Shown here piece by piece: positions 41,735 to 48,323 of a stretch of 59,012 bases of DNA; position 1 is the stretch's first letter, and each line of letters begins with the position of its first letter. Under the pieces are notes generated by a model, which did not search any database, was not told where the DNA came from, and saw nothing but the letters and a program-made list of their open reading frames with translations. The stretch is taken from the IMG/VR virus record IMGVR_UViG_3300048999_000041, positions 1-59,012 of that record. One strand, written 5' to 3'. The DNA is from a virus. Both the position numbers and the translations under genes were made by a program.

Positions 41735-42210
41735 TGGCGTCACCAGACCCAAAGCAGTCCGTCCTCATGGAGGGCGTCCGTATCATCTTCCGCAACTTTG
41801 CGGGTAAGGAGGGTAAGTACAACCGAGAAGGCGATCGCAACTTCGGCGTGATTCTGCCACCGGATATTGCTGAGGCTATGTTGGCGGATGGCTGGGCAGT
41901 GAAGTATCTGCAGCCCAGAGAGGACGACGAAGAGCCTCAGGAGACGCCATGGCTGCCGGTTTCGGCAGCCTTTGACAAGGGGCGTCCGCCACAGGTTGTG
42001 TTGATCACTTCTCGTGGTCGGACTAACCTGGATGCCGATACGGTCGAGACGCTTGACTGGGCCGATATCACCAATGTCGACCTGATGGTGCGTCCATATT
42101 TCTGGGACGTTAACGGTAAGACCGGAATCAAGGCCTACCTGCAGTCCATGTACGTCACTATCGAAGAGGATGCGTTGGCGCAGAAGTATGCGGAGATGGA
42201 CTCGCAGTGA
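41734..42210 (+). CDS. Putative ssDNA-binding protein
   Basis: The 158-residue product contains GVRIIFRNFAGKEGKYNREG, DRNFGVILPPDIAEAMLADG, PPQVVLITSRGRTNLDAD and VRPYFWDVNGKTGIKAYLQS, an OB-fold-like phage family I associate with single-strand DNA binding near replicases. Good ribosome site (ACAGGAGAG) before ATG 41734. Codons are more G/C-ending than in its neighbours, consistent with high expression. The stop overlaps the next start (GTGA). Confidence 0.68.
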   Translation: MASPDPKQSVLMEGVRIIFRNFAGKEGKYNREGDRNFGVILPPDIAEAMLADGWAVKYLQPREDDEEPQETPWLPVSAAFDKGRPPQVVLITSRGRTNLDADTVETLDWADITNVDLMVRPYFWDVNGKTGIKAYLQSMYVTIEEDALAQKYAEMDSQ

Positions 42211-42452
42211 CCCATACCTATGCGAGTGTCAATCAGACGACACGCGACATGGTCAAAAAAGACCTAGTTAGGGTATTGAGACAGCCGTCGGAAACAGATG
42301 CTTATTTTCTCCCGGAGGGTCATTATACAGTAATGACTTCAAACGGAGAAAGTAAATGTGAGGGTCCGGTGTGGATTCTTTGGGATACCTCTGGTTTTCC
42401 TTACCCTATTACGCCGGAGGAGTTCAAGAAGCTCTACATAATGAAGGACTAG
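42207..42452 (+). CDS. Hypothetical protein
   Basis: The 81-residue product (KDLVRVLRQPSETDAYFLPE, GPVWILWDTSGFPYPITPEE) starts from GTG 42207 overlapping the upstream stop. Probably a small beta-rich domain. Unknown function. Confidence 0.65.
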   Translation: MTHTYASVNQTTRDMVKKDLVRVLRQPSETDAYFLPEGHYTVMTSNGESKCEGPVWILWDTSGFPYPITPEEFKKLYIMKD

Positions 42453-42502
42453 ACAACCCGTGACACCAATGTGGAACTACCAAACAGAAAGAACCAATAA
42501 TC

Positions 42503-43078
42503 GTGCTTATTGAGACAGAGAAGTATATTCGCAAGCCGCTTTATGTCAACGCTATTCGAGTCACCGAGGAGAACTTCGACTCTGTGTCGACTTGGTGTGA
42601 GGGCACGGTGGAGAAGGAGTCCGGAGGACCGAGGGAGGGAAAGCAGTTCATCAAGGTCAACGTTCACGGAGTGCCCAAGAGCCAGCGTCAGACGAAGGCG
42701 TTTGTTGGTGACTGGCTGCTCCATACCGAGCGGGGTTTCAAGGTCTACACCGATAATGCATTTCGTGCCTCGTTTGATTCCGTTCTCGATTCCGTTCCGG
42801 ATACGGTCGTTTCATCGCTTAATGACATTACCACCAAAGAGACCGATGGGCCGATCAACAACGGAACCGTCGGACATAAGCCGTTTACGCCCCCTGAGGG
42901 GGTCGAGGCAACGATCGAGCGTGCTCCAGTGGTGTCGGACAGTGCCAGCGCTCCGCCTCCGAGCACAGAAGACGGACGTCGCATTCTCACAGAGGTCGAG
43001 CAGCGAGAGATGGATTCGGCGGAGGTCGCCGAATTACTACGTTCGGGGCAGGCGATTCTCGCTCAGGATCTGGTGTAA
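42503..43078 (+). CDS. Phage protein with KYIRKPLYVNAIRVTEEN-type domain
   Basis: The 191-residue product from GTG 42503 has KPLYVNAIRVTEENFDSVST, TWCEG and TKAFVGDWLLHTERGFKVYT. This domain recurs in many phages (VxAVQVTxENM...W..G...GDW) without known function. A disordered acidic C-terminal half ends in a short helix. It directly abuts the mIHF gene. Confidence 0.7.
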   Translation: MLIETEKYIRKPLYVNAIRVTEENFDSVSTWCEGTVEKESGGPREGKQFIKVNVHGVPKSQRQTKAFVGDWLLHTERGFKVYTDNAFRASFDSVLDSVPDTVVSSLNDITTKETDGPINNGTVGHKPFTPPEGVEATIERAPVVSDSASAPPPSTEDGRRILTEVEQREMDSAEVAELLRSGQAILAQDLV

Positions 43079-43420
43079 ATGAGTGGCGTCCTGGAAACGA
43101 AAGTAGAAAATCACGTTCCAGATCGTTCACTTGCGCAGCGTATGGATGCGTTAGAACGAGCAAATGATATTCGTATCTACCGAGCACAATTAAAGCGAGA
43201 TATCAAGGCGGGGCGTAAGCAGATTGTTCATCTTTTAGAGAACCCTCCTGAAAAGATCGAATCGATGAAAGTATTTGATCTTCTTCTCACCGTTCCAAAA
43301 TTGGGACGTATAAAGGTTGACAAAATGATTAAGGTTTGTCGAATGTCTCCGTCGAAAACCGTCGGCGGGCTGAGTGATAGGCAACGAAACGAGCTTGTCG
43401 ACTTTCTTCGTCGACGTTAG
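43079..43420 (+). CDS. Actinobacterial-type integration host factor (mIHF-like)
   Basis: The 113-residue basic product matches mIHF: LAQRMDALERANDIRIYRAQ, LKRDIKAGRKQ, SMKVFDLLLTVPKLGRIKVD, and CRMSPSKTVGGLSDRQRNEL. mIHF is a nucleoid protein of Actinobacteria that binds and bends DNA via a helix-two-turn-helix. A phage copy could assist replication, packaging or transcription control. It is one of the best host pointers in the window. ATG 43079 overlaps the upstream stop region. The structured RNA-B follows directly. Confidence 0.85.
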   Translation: MSGVLETKVENHVPDRSLAQRMDALERANDIRIYRAQLKRDIKAGRKQIVHLLENPPEKIESMKVFDLLLTVPKLGRIKVDKMIKVCRMSPSKTVGGLSDRQRNELVDFLRRR

Positions 43421-43444
43421 TCATATTTAGGTTACGGAGGCAAT

Positions 43445-43712
43445 ACTAGGACCACACCGTTATAAAAGGGGTATTGGCCAATTCCCTTAACCTATATTTC
43501 TTGGCGGATCACGCCCGTCGCCGTAAGTCCCAGCAACGAAACCGCTTGCGGTTAGTAACTGGGTAAGTCGGCAACCGGTCTGAGTTAGTCGCAGGCTGAA
43601 GGGTGGACCATTAGGCGCGTTGCGTCGTCCATTCATAAACCCCGGTTCGTGACCGGGTACCTACGGAGATCGACTCCCGTAGGTCAATTGGCTTATATGC
43701 AAGGGGTTGACT
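43445..43712 (+). ncRNA. Structured RNA-B, short paralogue of the RNA-A domain
   Basis: Shares with RNA-A the order AAAAGGGGTAT, CCGTAAGTCC, GTCGGCAACC-like, CTGAGTTAGTCGCAG, AAACCC..GTGACC..GGTACCT and GATCGACT. Helices are kept by paired changes: GGCGG/CCGTC (vs GATGGG/CCCATC), GTCTG/CAGGC (vs TTCTG/CAGAA), CCCGGT/ACCGGG (vs CCTGGG/CCCAGG), ACCTACGG/CCGTAGGT (vs ACCTGAGG/CCTCGGGT). Extra hairpins: CCCAG/CTGGG enclosing AACC/GGTT, and GTCAA/TTGAC. No ORF fits. It lacks the 3' ~600 nt of RNA-A. Confidence 0.8.
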
Positions 43713-43779
43713 TGTGCCTCTTAAAGGAATCCTGTACATAGCTGAGAACAGAGTAAAGACAAGCAGCGTTAGCATACGC

Positions 43780-43847
43780 AGAAGTACGGTGGTGGGGTCT
43801 CCACGGGGGTCTGGGCTTAATCGCCTGGGCCCCCGTGCCTTACTTCT
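43780..43847 (+). ncRNA. Strong GC-rich hairpin downstream of RNA-B
   Basis: AGAAGTA (43780-43786) pairs with TACTTCT (43841-43847), enclosing CACGGGGG (43802-43809) and CCCCCGTG (43830-43837). It may be the 3' domain of RNA-B, a terminator lacking a T run, or a leader element for the 43876 gene. Confidence 0.55.
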
Positions 43848-43875
43848 AATAACAATATCGAAAGGCTTGCATAGC

Positions 43876-44259
43876 ATGTCCGAGTTAACTTTACCAGTTG
43901 ATATCAAATCCCCCTCAGGAAACGTGGTTGCCCGTTTGGAGATGGGCGCAGCAGAGGGCTCAGAATACGTCACTTTACGAATCTTTGATGGTGATATCAT
44001 CAATGTTCGAAATGTGCAGGGAGGTACGACTGATAACCCCAATCTCGATCTAGGCGCTGGTGACTCAGGGGCTCATCGCGGATCGGTTGTTGTCAATTGG
44101 GATGTCGGTAATGAGTTTGCTGTGTTCAACGGTCGTAAAGTCCGAGCTTTTGATGTCAATCGAGATAACAAAGGCATTATCAACTCCCGACAGCCACATC
44201 GATTTTATCACGGCGCTCTTATACCCGACGGTAAGGGTGGTTGGAAGCGTTTAACCTAA
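43876..44259 (+). CDS. Hypothetical beta-rich protein
   Basis: The 127-residue product (LPVDIKSPSGNVVARLEMGA, GSEYVTLRIFDGDIINVRNV, HRGSVVVNWDVGNEFAVFNG) looks all-beta. ATG 43876 lies after the RNA-B region with only GAAAGGCTT upstream. The open frame extends back to 43714 through the hairpin, but that part is RNA-like. Not recognised. Confidence 0.68.
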   Translation: MSELTLPVDIKSPSGNVVARLEMGAAEGSEYVTLRIFDGDIINVRNVQGGTTDNPNLDLGAGDSGAHRGSVVVNWDVGNEFAVFNGRKVRAFDVNRDNKGIINSRQPHRFYHGALIPDGKGGWKRLT

Positions 44260-44276
44260 GAGACCAAGGAAAAATA

Positions 44277-44426
44277 ATGACTGCGAAAGAACTGATCCAA
44301 TATTTACAAGGTGAGACCGAAGCGGAAGTACTTATCCACGATGACATAATCGACAAGGATGTACCGATCGGTCGGGTCGAGATGAAATATGGCCAGCCGA
44401 TTGTGCTGCATTTCGAAAACAATTAG
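44277..44426 (+). CDS. Small acidic protein
   Basis: The 49-residue product (TAKELIQYLQGETEAEVLIH, GRVEMKYGQPIVLHF) follows CAAGGAAAAATA. The TAKELIxxLQGxxxxAEVLI pattern recurs in short phage proteins. Unknown function. Confidence 0.65.
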   Translation: MTAKELIQYLQGETEAEVLIHDDIIDKDVPIGRVEMKYGQPIVLHFENN

Positions 44427-44431
44427 AGTTA

Positions 44432-44584
44432 ATGTCTAAACCACAGACCCTAGAAGATCTCAAGCGACGTGAATCGGCGTTGCTAAAAAAGCTGTCTGAT
44501 AGTTCATTAAAGCGGCAGGGTAAGCGCTATAACAAACGTGCTTTGGCACGAATTCGTAAACAAATTAAGGAGATGAGCCCGTGA
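44432..44584 (+). CDS. Small basic helical protein
   Basis: The 50-residue product (LEDLKRRESALLKKLSDSSL, ARIRKQIKEMSP) is charged and helical. Its stop overlaps the GTG start of the secreted lysozyme-like gene. Confidence 0.62.
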   Translation: MSKPQTLEDLKRRESALLKKLSDSSLKRQGKRYNKRALARIRKQIKEMSP

Positions 44585-45060
44585 AGAAGATATTACTGAT
44601 TATTATCGTATTGTCATTTATCTATACCTCTACAGCTTCAGCCGACTGGCGCTGGTCCTCTCCTCAGTTAAAGAAACAAACCGCGGTCTATCATTGCAGT
44701 ACGTTTAAGTGTATTCGTAAGACATATCTCTCGCAACGAAAGCGACTTAAGCATCGTATCTATAAGTACAATACTCGCCGATTGGTTGAGTGGAAGAAAT
44801 GGATTTCCGCTCCCATTGCGGACTGTACTTGGGCCGGGGAGTCATCACCCCCGGGGGATTATACTGGACAGTTTGCTTCATATCGGTACACTGTACTCAA
44901 TTCTCAAGGCTCAGACGCTCGAGGTAAGTATCAGATGATGCCGGATACATATAGTTCTTACGCCAAATACGGCGATTGGTCTCCGCTTGATCAAGAGATT
45001 GCTGGACATAAACTTTACGCAGACCAAGGAATATATCCTTGGAAATCTTGTACCGGATAA
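44581..45060 (+). CDS. Secreted lysozyme/Rpf-like transglycosylase
   Basis: The 159-residue product from GTG 44581 has a clear signal peptide (MKKILLIIIVLSFIYTSTAS, then A; cleavage predicted near residue 21), a basic linker, and a C-terminal lysozyme-like domain: CTWAGESSPPG with Glu87 as candidate acid, DARGKYQMMPDTYSSYA, DQEIAGHKLYADQGIYPWKS, and a final Cys that may pair with the first. Rpf/transglycosylase-like folds cleave glycan strands. Export by the host Sec pathway without holin would be unusual for a phage muralytic enzyme. GGAGATGAGCCC is the ribosome region. It lies far from both lysis loci. Confidence 0.8.
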   Translation: MKKILLIIIVLSFIYTSTASADWRWSSPQLKKQTAVYHCSTFKCIRKTYLSQRKRLKHRIYKYNTRRLVEWKKWISAPIADCTWAGESSPPGDYTGQFASYRYTVLNSQGSDARGKYQMMPDTYSSYAKYGDWSPLDQEIAGHKLYADQGIYPWKSCTG

Positions 45061-45069
45061 GGAAATAGA

Positions 45070-45234
45070 ATGACCTATTTGTATATTCTAGCAGGCATCT
45101 GGACGTTCCTTGCTATGAGCTGGTCGGTTGCCTTTCTGCAATCAGATGGCGAAGCAGGTAAACCGTCTAAGCTCGAGCGATTTATTCGTTCTAAGGAGGA
45201 GCTGGCCGCAGCGTATAAGAATCATGAAAGCTGA
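45070..45234 (+). CDS. Small single-TM protein
   Basis: The 54-residue product has an N-terminal hydrophobic helix (YLYILAGIWTFLAMSWSVAF) and a charged cytoplasmic tail. ATG 45070 follows GGAAATAGA. It overlaps the metallopeptidase-like gene. Neighbour of the secreted lysozyme; possibly functionally linked. Confidence 0.65.
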   Translation: MTYLYILAGIWTFLAMSWSVAFLQSDGEAGKPSKLERFIRSKEELAAAYKNHES

Positions 45235-45643
45235 TTTCATCATCACCGTTCATGAGGCACGGAAGCCTTTGGCGGTGCGGGTCAAGGTCTATGACAATCC
45301 CGTAAATCTTCGACGCGCGATAGTACGTTATACCAACAAATTCAATACCCGAAAGAAACACAAAAGTAAACTCTCAGATTTCTCAGACGTTTTGGGCATT
45401 TGTCATCGATTTCATATGGAGAGCGATCCTGTCTGCGCCATTGTCAGAGTGTCGGAGCCTAATCTAGGTATAGGGCTCATATCGCACGAACTGACGCACG
45501 CCGCGGTGGAGATGTGGAACATTCACCATAAATTTGAGGACGTACCTTTAAACGACACGAACGACGAATGGTTTTGCTGGGTACTGGGTGAGTTGGTCCG
45601 CCAGACGACAGTTAAGTTCATTGAGAAGGGAATCTATACATGA
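45224..45643 (+). CDS. Putative zinc metallopeptidase (HELTH motif)
   Basis: The 139-residue product has a gluzincin-type HELTH motif (His88, Glu89, His92) in SHELTHAAVEMW and a downstream acidic DTNDEWFCWVLGELVR that could supply the third ligand. The size fits minimal SprT/ImmA-like peptidases encoded by phages. The target is unknown; ImmA-type enzymes cut repressors and SprT-like ones act on DNA-protein crosslinks. ATG 45224 lies inside the preceding gene. Confidence 0.75.
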   Translation: MKADFIITVHEARKPLAVRVKVYDNPVNLRRAIVRYTNKFNTRKKHKSKLSDFSDVLGICHRFHMESDPVCAIVRVSEPNLGIGLISHELTHAAVEMWNIHHKFEDVPLNDTNDEWFCWVLGELVRQTTVKFIEKGIYT

Positions 45644-45783
45644 AGGTCGTTCTCTTTATTCAAGTAATTACGTTTGTTGTTCTTGGCGTGTATTATTTGA
45701 CAGTAAATCAATGGCGGCTTGGGGTAGCTCAGTTGTTGTTAGCCGCGGTTCAAGCTGTTATCTATAGTGAGGGATTTTCTTAA
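45640..45783 (+). CDS. Small two-TM protein
   Basis: The 47-residue product is two short hydrophobic segments (VVLFIQVITFVVLGVYYL and GVAQLLLAAVQAVIY). ATG 45640 overlaps the upstream stop. Confidence 0.6.
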   Translation: MKVVLFIQVITFVVLGVYYLTVNQWRLGVAQLLLAAVQAVIYSEGFS

Positions 45784-45792
45784 GGAGAAATA

Positions 45793-45897
45793 ATGCCGTG
45801 GTATCTCGTTAAGTTTTATGGAACATTTAAAGACGATAATCGAACAATCCTCGTAACCCACGAAGTTTGGGACAAAACCCAATCCACGCCGTTATGA
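45793..45897 (+). CDS. Very small protein
   Basis: A 34-residue product (PWYLVKFYGTFKDDNRTILV). AAGGAGAAATA precedes ATG 45793, a good ribosome site that supports translation despite the length. Confidence 0.5.
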   Translation: MPWYLVKFYGTFKDDNRTILVTHEVWDKTQSTPL

Positions 45898-45980
45898 AAC
45901 TAGACCAAAAATTACTTCTTCCCGATCCAGAAACCTCAAAACAGCTTTCAGAATTATCTTTGTCTGTTAAAGAATTTTAA
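45894..45980 (+). CDS. Very small protein
   Basis: A 28-residue product starting at ATG 45894, overlapping the previous stop (ATGA). Only the coupled overlap supports it. Confidence 0.35.
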   Translation: MKLDQKLLLPDPETSKQLSELSLSVKEF

Positions 45981-46005
45981 TTGGTGCCAGCCATAAAATA
46001 ACTTA

Positions 46006-46088
46006 GCCCGAGTGGCGGAATGGTAGACGTAGAGGACTTAAAATCCTTTGGTGGCAACACCGTGTGGGTTCGACTCCCACCTCGGGTA
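46006..46088 (+). tRNA. tRNA-Leu (TAA anticodon)
   Basis: Acceptor GCCCGAG/CTCGGGT, class II long variable arm (TGGTGGCAACACCG), anticodon loop CTTAAAA with TAA, and T arm GTGGG-TTCGACT-CCCAC. It decodes UUA, a rare leucine codon in high-GC actinobacteria. Confidence 0.93.
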
Positions 46089-46112
46089 TTATAACGAAAT
46101 GGGAAATCAAAC

Positions 46113-46241
46113 ATGCATAGACATAGCTGGGTTGAGCAGACGGCTTGGCGGGGTACGTTTCGGAGCCGATTTATTTGCTCTCATTGTGGTAAAGTGAAAT
46201 GGAAACGATTTGGGTGGGGAATAATATGGCGAATAAGATAA
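46113..46241 (+). CDS. Small basic CxxC protein
   Basis: The 42-residue product ([31 protein letters not shown]) has one CSHC pair and many Arg/Lys/Trp. It starts 24 nt after tRNA-Leu. A half zinc-ribbon, function unknown. Confidence 0.52.
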   Translation: MHRHSWVEQTAWRGTFRSRFICSHCGKVKWKRFGWGIIWRIR

Positions 46242-46269
46242 GCTTCCTCAACAACAAGGAGATCTAAGA

Positions 46270-46554
46270 GTGAGTCTGTCCGAACAATCGCGCAAAGATG
46301 CCCGGAAGTGGATTGAACGGCAACTTGTTAACGGCACGCGCGTTCACGAGCTGCACGAATTGATTGACAATACTATGCAGTCTGTTTTTAACCGCGTCAA
46401 TTCGGAAGAGAGGATCGAGCGAAATAGAGCCAACCAACTCGAGTTTGAGAGAGACTTGATCGCTGCGGAGTTACACGAGCTTCGTTCGGGCGTCGCTCGA
46501 TTACAGGAGGTCGGTTTGCTTCCTCAGCCTAACTCGGGTATAACGCAACACTAG
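46270..46554 (+). CDS. Coiled-coil protein
   Basis: The 94-residue, nearly all-helical, charged product (RKDARKWIERQLVNGTRVHE, LEFERDLIAAELHELRSG) starts from GTG 46270. AACAAGGAGATC lies upstream. Unknown function; helical heptads suggest oligomerisation. Confidence 0.65.
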   Translation: MSLSEQSRKDARKWIERQLVNGTRVHELHELIDNTMQSVFNRVNSEERIERNRANQLEFERDLIAAELHELRSGVARLQEVGLLPQPNSGITQH

Positions 46555-46561
46555 GGAACTT

Positions 46562-46741
46562 ATGGATTCTTTAGAAGCAACGACACTAGCTCAAGGTCAC
46601 GCCTCGCGTGCTGAAAAACATCTAATAGAGGTTCAACTTAGTGGAAGTAATCGAGAAGCAAATCTCGGAAAGATCCATGCTCTTCTTGCTATTTATTACC
46701 AACAAGTAGCTATCAAATCAAATCCACCTAGGAGAATTTAA
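46562..46741 (+). CDS. Small helical protein
   Basis: The 59-residue product (SLEATTLAQGHASRAEKHLI, GKIHALLAIYYQQVAIKS) resembles in layout the paired helical proteins at 53563 and 53806. ATG 46562, no strong ribosome site. Confidence 0.58.
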   Translation: MDSLEATTLAQGHASRAEKHLIEVQLSGSNREANLGKIHALLAIYYQQVAIKSNPPRRI

Positions 46742-46742
46742 A

Positions 46743-47096
46743 ATGGAAGATTTGCTGGGGCGCGTCGTAGTTCTCCCAAGTGGCGAACGTGCTGCAGTTA
46801 TTAGTGTTGAGCACGAGTATGATGATGGGACGACTCTACGCTATCTTGACGGTCCATATAAGGATAGTACGACGATGCGTGATACTTTCCTTATTCGTTC
46901 CTATCTAAAAGGAGTTCTCTGTCAGAAATGCAAAAAGCGAATTGCCTCGGTGCGCTGGGGCGACGTCCGTCATAGTCGAATATCACGTTGTCAACGCTGC
47001 GCCACAGGAGAACAATTACGACACGCAGCCAATCGCTTTGGCGCTATACCAAAATTAACAGTTAGCTATCTATGGGCTGTTGTACGCAACGTCTAA
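46743..47096 (+). CDS. Hypothetical protein with two CxxC pairs
   Basis: The 117-residue product has an SH3/KOW-like beta start (LLGRVVVLPSGERAAVISVE), then CQKC and CQRC in a basic segment, a probable zinc-binding knuckle. CTAGGAGAATTTAAA lies upstream of ATG 46743. Nucleic acid binding is plausible. Confidence 0.65.
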   Translation: MEDLLGRVVVLPSGERAAVISVEHEYDDGTTLRYLDGPYKDSTTMRDTFLIRSYLKGVLCQKCKKRIASVRWGDVRHSRISRCQRCATGEQLRHAANRFGAIPKLTVSYLWAVVRNV

Positions 47097-47110
47097 AAGG
47101 AGAATTTAAA

Positions 47111-47194
47111 ATGATATCAAAACTGCTTAACTGGCTACTTGATCGAGTGTTAGGCGCTCCGATCAAACCAGAGGACGTATATTTTGATGGCTGA
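47111..47194 (+). CDS. Very small protein
   Basis: A 27-residue product (ISKLLNWLLDRVLGAPIKPE) with AAAGGAGAATTTAAA ribosome site identical in style to the upstream gene. It ends 9 nt before tRNA-Lys. Confidence 0.45.
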   Translation: MISKLLNWLLDRVLGAPIKPEDVYFDG

Positions 47195-47203
47195 CAAAAT
47201 TAT

Positions 47204-47276
47204 GGGGGCGGAGCTCGGTTGGATGAGCAGCGGACTTTTAATCCGTAGGCCCAGGGTTCGAGTCCCTGCGCCCCCA
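47204..47276 (+). tRNA. tRNA-Lys (TTT anticodon)
   Basis: Acceptor GGGGGCG/CGCCCCC, D arm GCTC/GAGC, anticodon stem GCGGA/TCCGT with loop CTTTTAA (TTT), T arm CAGGG-TTCGAGT-CCCTG. The promoter P9 begins in the base after its discriminator. Confidence 0.93.
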
Positions 47277-47302
47277 TTCGCGTAGTAAACATCTCCTATA
47301 AT
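47277..47302 (+). promoter_or_regulatory. Promoter P9 (TTCGCG-N14-TATAAT)
   Basis: TTCGCG 47277-47282, spacer 14, TATAAT 47297-47302. CTCCTATA (47293-47300) is a perfect inverted repeat of TATAGGAG (47317-47324) containing the Shine-Dalgarno. Confidence 0.82.
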
Positions 47303-47330
47303 GAGACCCAAACTACTATAGGAGTATTGA

Positions 47331-47513
47331 ATGCCCTCAATTGTACACATGCAATCTGAGAGAAAGTATGATACACCTGGGACCCCAATCCATCGCCTCT
47401 GGACCAAGTGGCATGGTGACCCCCATTTTCATACTACTCTCAATAAATCGCAAGTGACGTGCAAGACGTGCCTTCGTATGCTTAGTAGTCCGAAAATCGA
47501 AGAGAAGTCCTAA
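47331..47513 (+). CDS. Small cassette protein
   Basis: The 60-residue His-rich product (PSIVHMQSERKYDTPGTPIH, VTCKTCLRMLSSPKIEEK) has a CKTC pair and several histidines that could bind metal. ATAGGAGTATTGA precedes ATG 47331. Its stop codon sits in the loop of its own terminator. P9-driven monocistronic cassette. Unknown function. Confidence 0.72.
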   Translation: MPSIVHMQSERKYDTPGTPIHRLWTKWHGDPHFHTTLNKSQVTCKTCLRMLSSPKIEEKS

Positions 47514-47529
47514 CCCGGCTTCTCTTTTT
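47501..47529 (+). terminator. Rho-independent terminator
   Basis: AGAGAAG (47501-47507) pairs with CTTCTCT (47519-47525), then TTTT. The T tract runs into the TTCGCG of promoter P10. Confidence 0.85.
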
Positions 47530-47553
47530 CGCGCATATTTCATCTTGTATAAT
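47528..47553 (+). promoter_or_regulatory. Promoter P10 (TTCGCG-N14-TATAAT)
   Basis: TTCGCG 47528-47533, spacer 14, TATAAT 47548-47553. CTTGTATA (47544-47551) pairs perfectly with TATACAAG (47563-47570), covarying with the equivalent dyad of P9. Confidence 0.82.
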
Positions 47554-47578
47554 AGAACCTACTATACAAGGAGTATAC

Positions 47579-47758
47579 ATGTTTACCAAGCTGTTTAATC
47601 GCAACGACCCGGTAGAGATCGAAACGACCGAGCCCGACCCTCTGTTCAAATCGTGGATAAACCACCTCCGGAACCCCAATTCCGAGGATGCCTACGAAGC
47701 GTACATGGAAGAGGCTCATCGTGAAGACCTCCACCAGTCCATGCGTCAAGCCGTATGA
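47579..47758 (+). CDS. Small acidic cassette protein
   Basis: The 59-residue acidic product (FTKLFNRNDPVEIETTEPDP, EDAYEAYMEEAHREDLHQSM) is probably helical at the C-terminus. ACAAGGAGTATAC precedes ATG 47579. Own promoter P10 and terminator. Unknown function; small acidic early proteins may mimic nucleic acid, but that is speculation. Confidence 0.7.
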   Translation: MFTKLFNRNDPVEIETTEPDPLFKSWINHLRNPNSEDAYEAYMEEAHREDLHQSMRQAV

Positions 47759-47787
47759 CCAAGTAACCCCAAAAGTAGTAGCCCAAA

Positions 47788-47819
47788 GAGAGAATTCACT
47801 AATCCTGGATTCTCTTTTT
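47788..47819 (+). terminator. Rho-independent terminator
   Basis: AGAGAATTC pairs with GGATTCTCT (one G-U), followed by TTTTTA. It ends the P10 cassette. Confidence 0.82.
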
Positions 47820-47843
47820 ATCTCATATTTTAGGAGCACAATT

Positions 47844-48038
47844 ATGACTCGCCACGCCTTATTTCATTTCTTAGCCTATACTATTCTCATCGGAGCGTTG
47901 TTTTTATGGTTGATCGATGCTTTGGGTGAGCTTAACATAGTGTGGGCGCTGCGTATCAAATGGAGTCTGCTGTGGTATGCTCTACGATATTTGTTTGGCA
48001 TGTGCTCAATCGTCCTCGCTCTTGACGTCATATTTTAG
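47844..48038 (+). CDS. Two-TM membrane protein
   Basis: The 64-residue product has two hydrophobic helices (FHFLAYTILIGALFLWLI and WYALRYLFGMCSIVLALDVI). A CATATTTTAGGAG leader precedes ATG 47844. Unknown function. Confidence 0.65.
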   Translation: MTRHALFHFLAYTILIGALFLWLIDALGELNIVWALRIKWSLLWYALRYLFGMCSIVLALDVIF

Positions 48039-48046
48039 GAGACCAT

Positions 48047-48289
48047 ATGAGCAGCAGAGAAGTTGAGTTGGCTTGGCTAGTAAGTAAAGTTCAACGAGAT
48101 GCTGAGTTTATCGAGAGACTACGGGAGTATTATAATAGCAATAGCCCTAGGTGGTCTGCGGGTATGGAGGCCGCGTTTAGGGATTACATCGAGCGAAAAA
48201 CCGACCAGTATCTCTATGAATACTCGCGGATGGAGAAATTGGGGTTTCTTATTGCCAGCGGACGAGAACACATCAAGTTAGACATCTAA
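48047..48289 (+). CDS. Hypothetical helical protein
   Basis: The 80-residue product (REVELAWLVSKVQRDAEFIE, FRDYIERKTDQYLYEYSRME) is charged and helical. A CATATTTTAGGAGACC leader identical in style to the previous gene precedes ATG 48047. Confidence 0.62.
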   Translation: MSSREVELAWLVSKVQRDAEFIERLREYYNSNSPRWSAGMEAAFRDYIERKTDQYLYEYSRMEKLGFLIASGREHIKLDI

Positions 48290-48323
48290 GTCTTTTTTTG
48301 CTTTCAGATATTAGAAAGGGAAC

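Noticed and set aside
46226-46267. 13-codon ORF ahead of the 46270 gene
   Set aside because: Too short to support; its end holds the ribosome site of the following gene.
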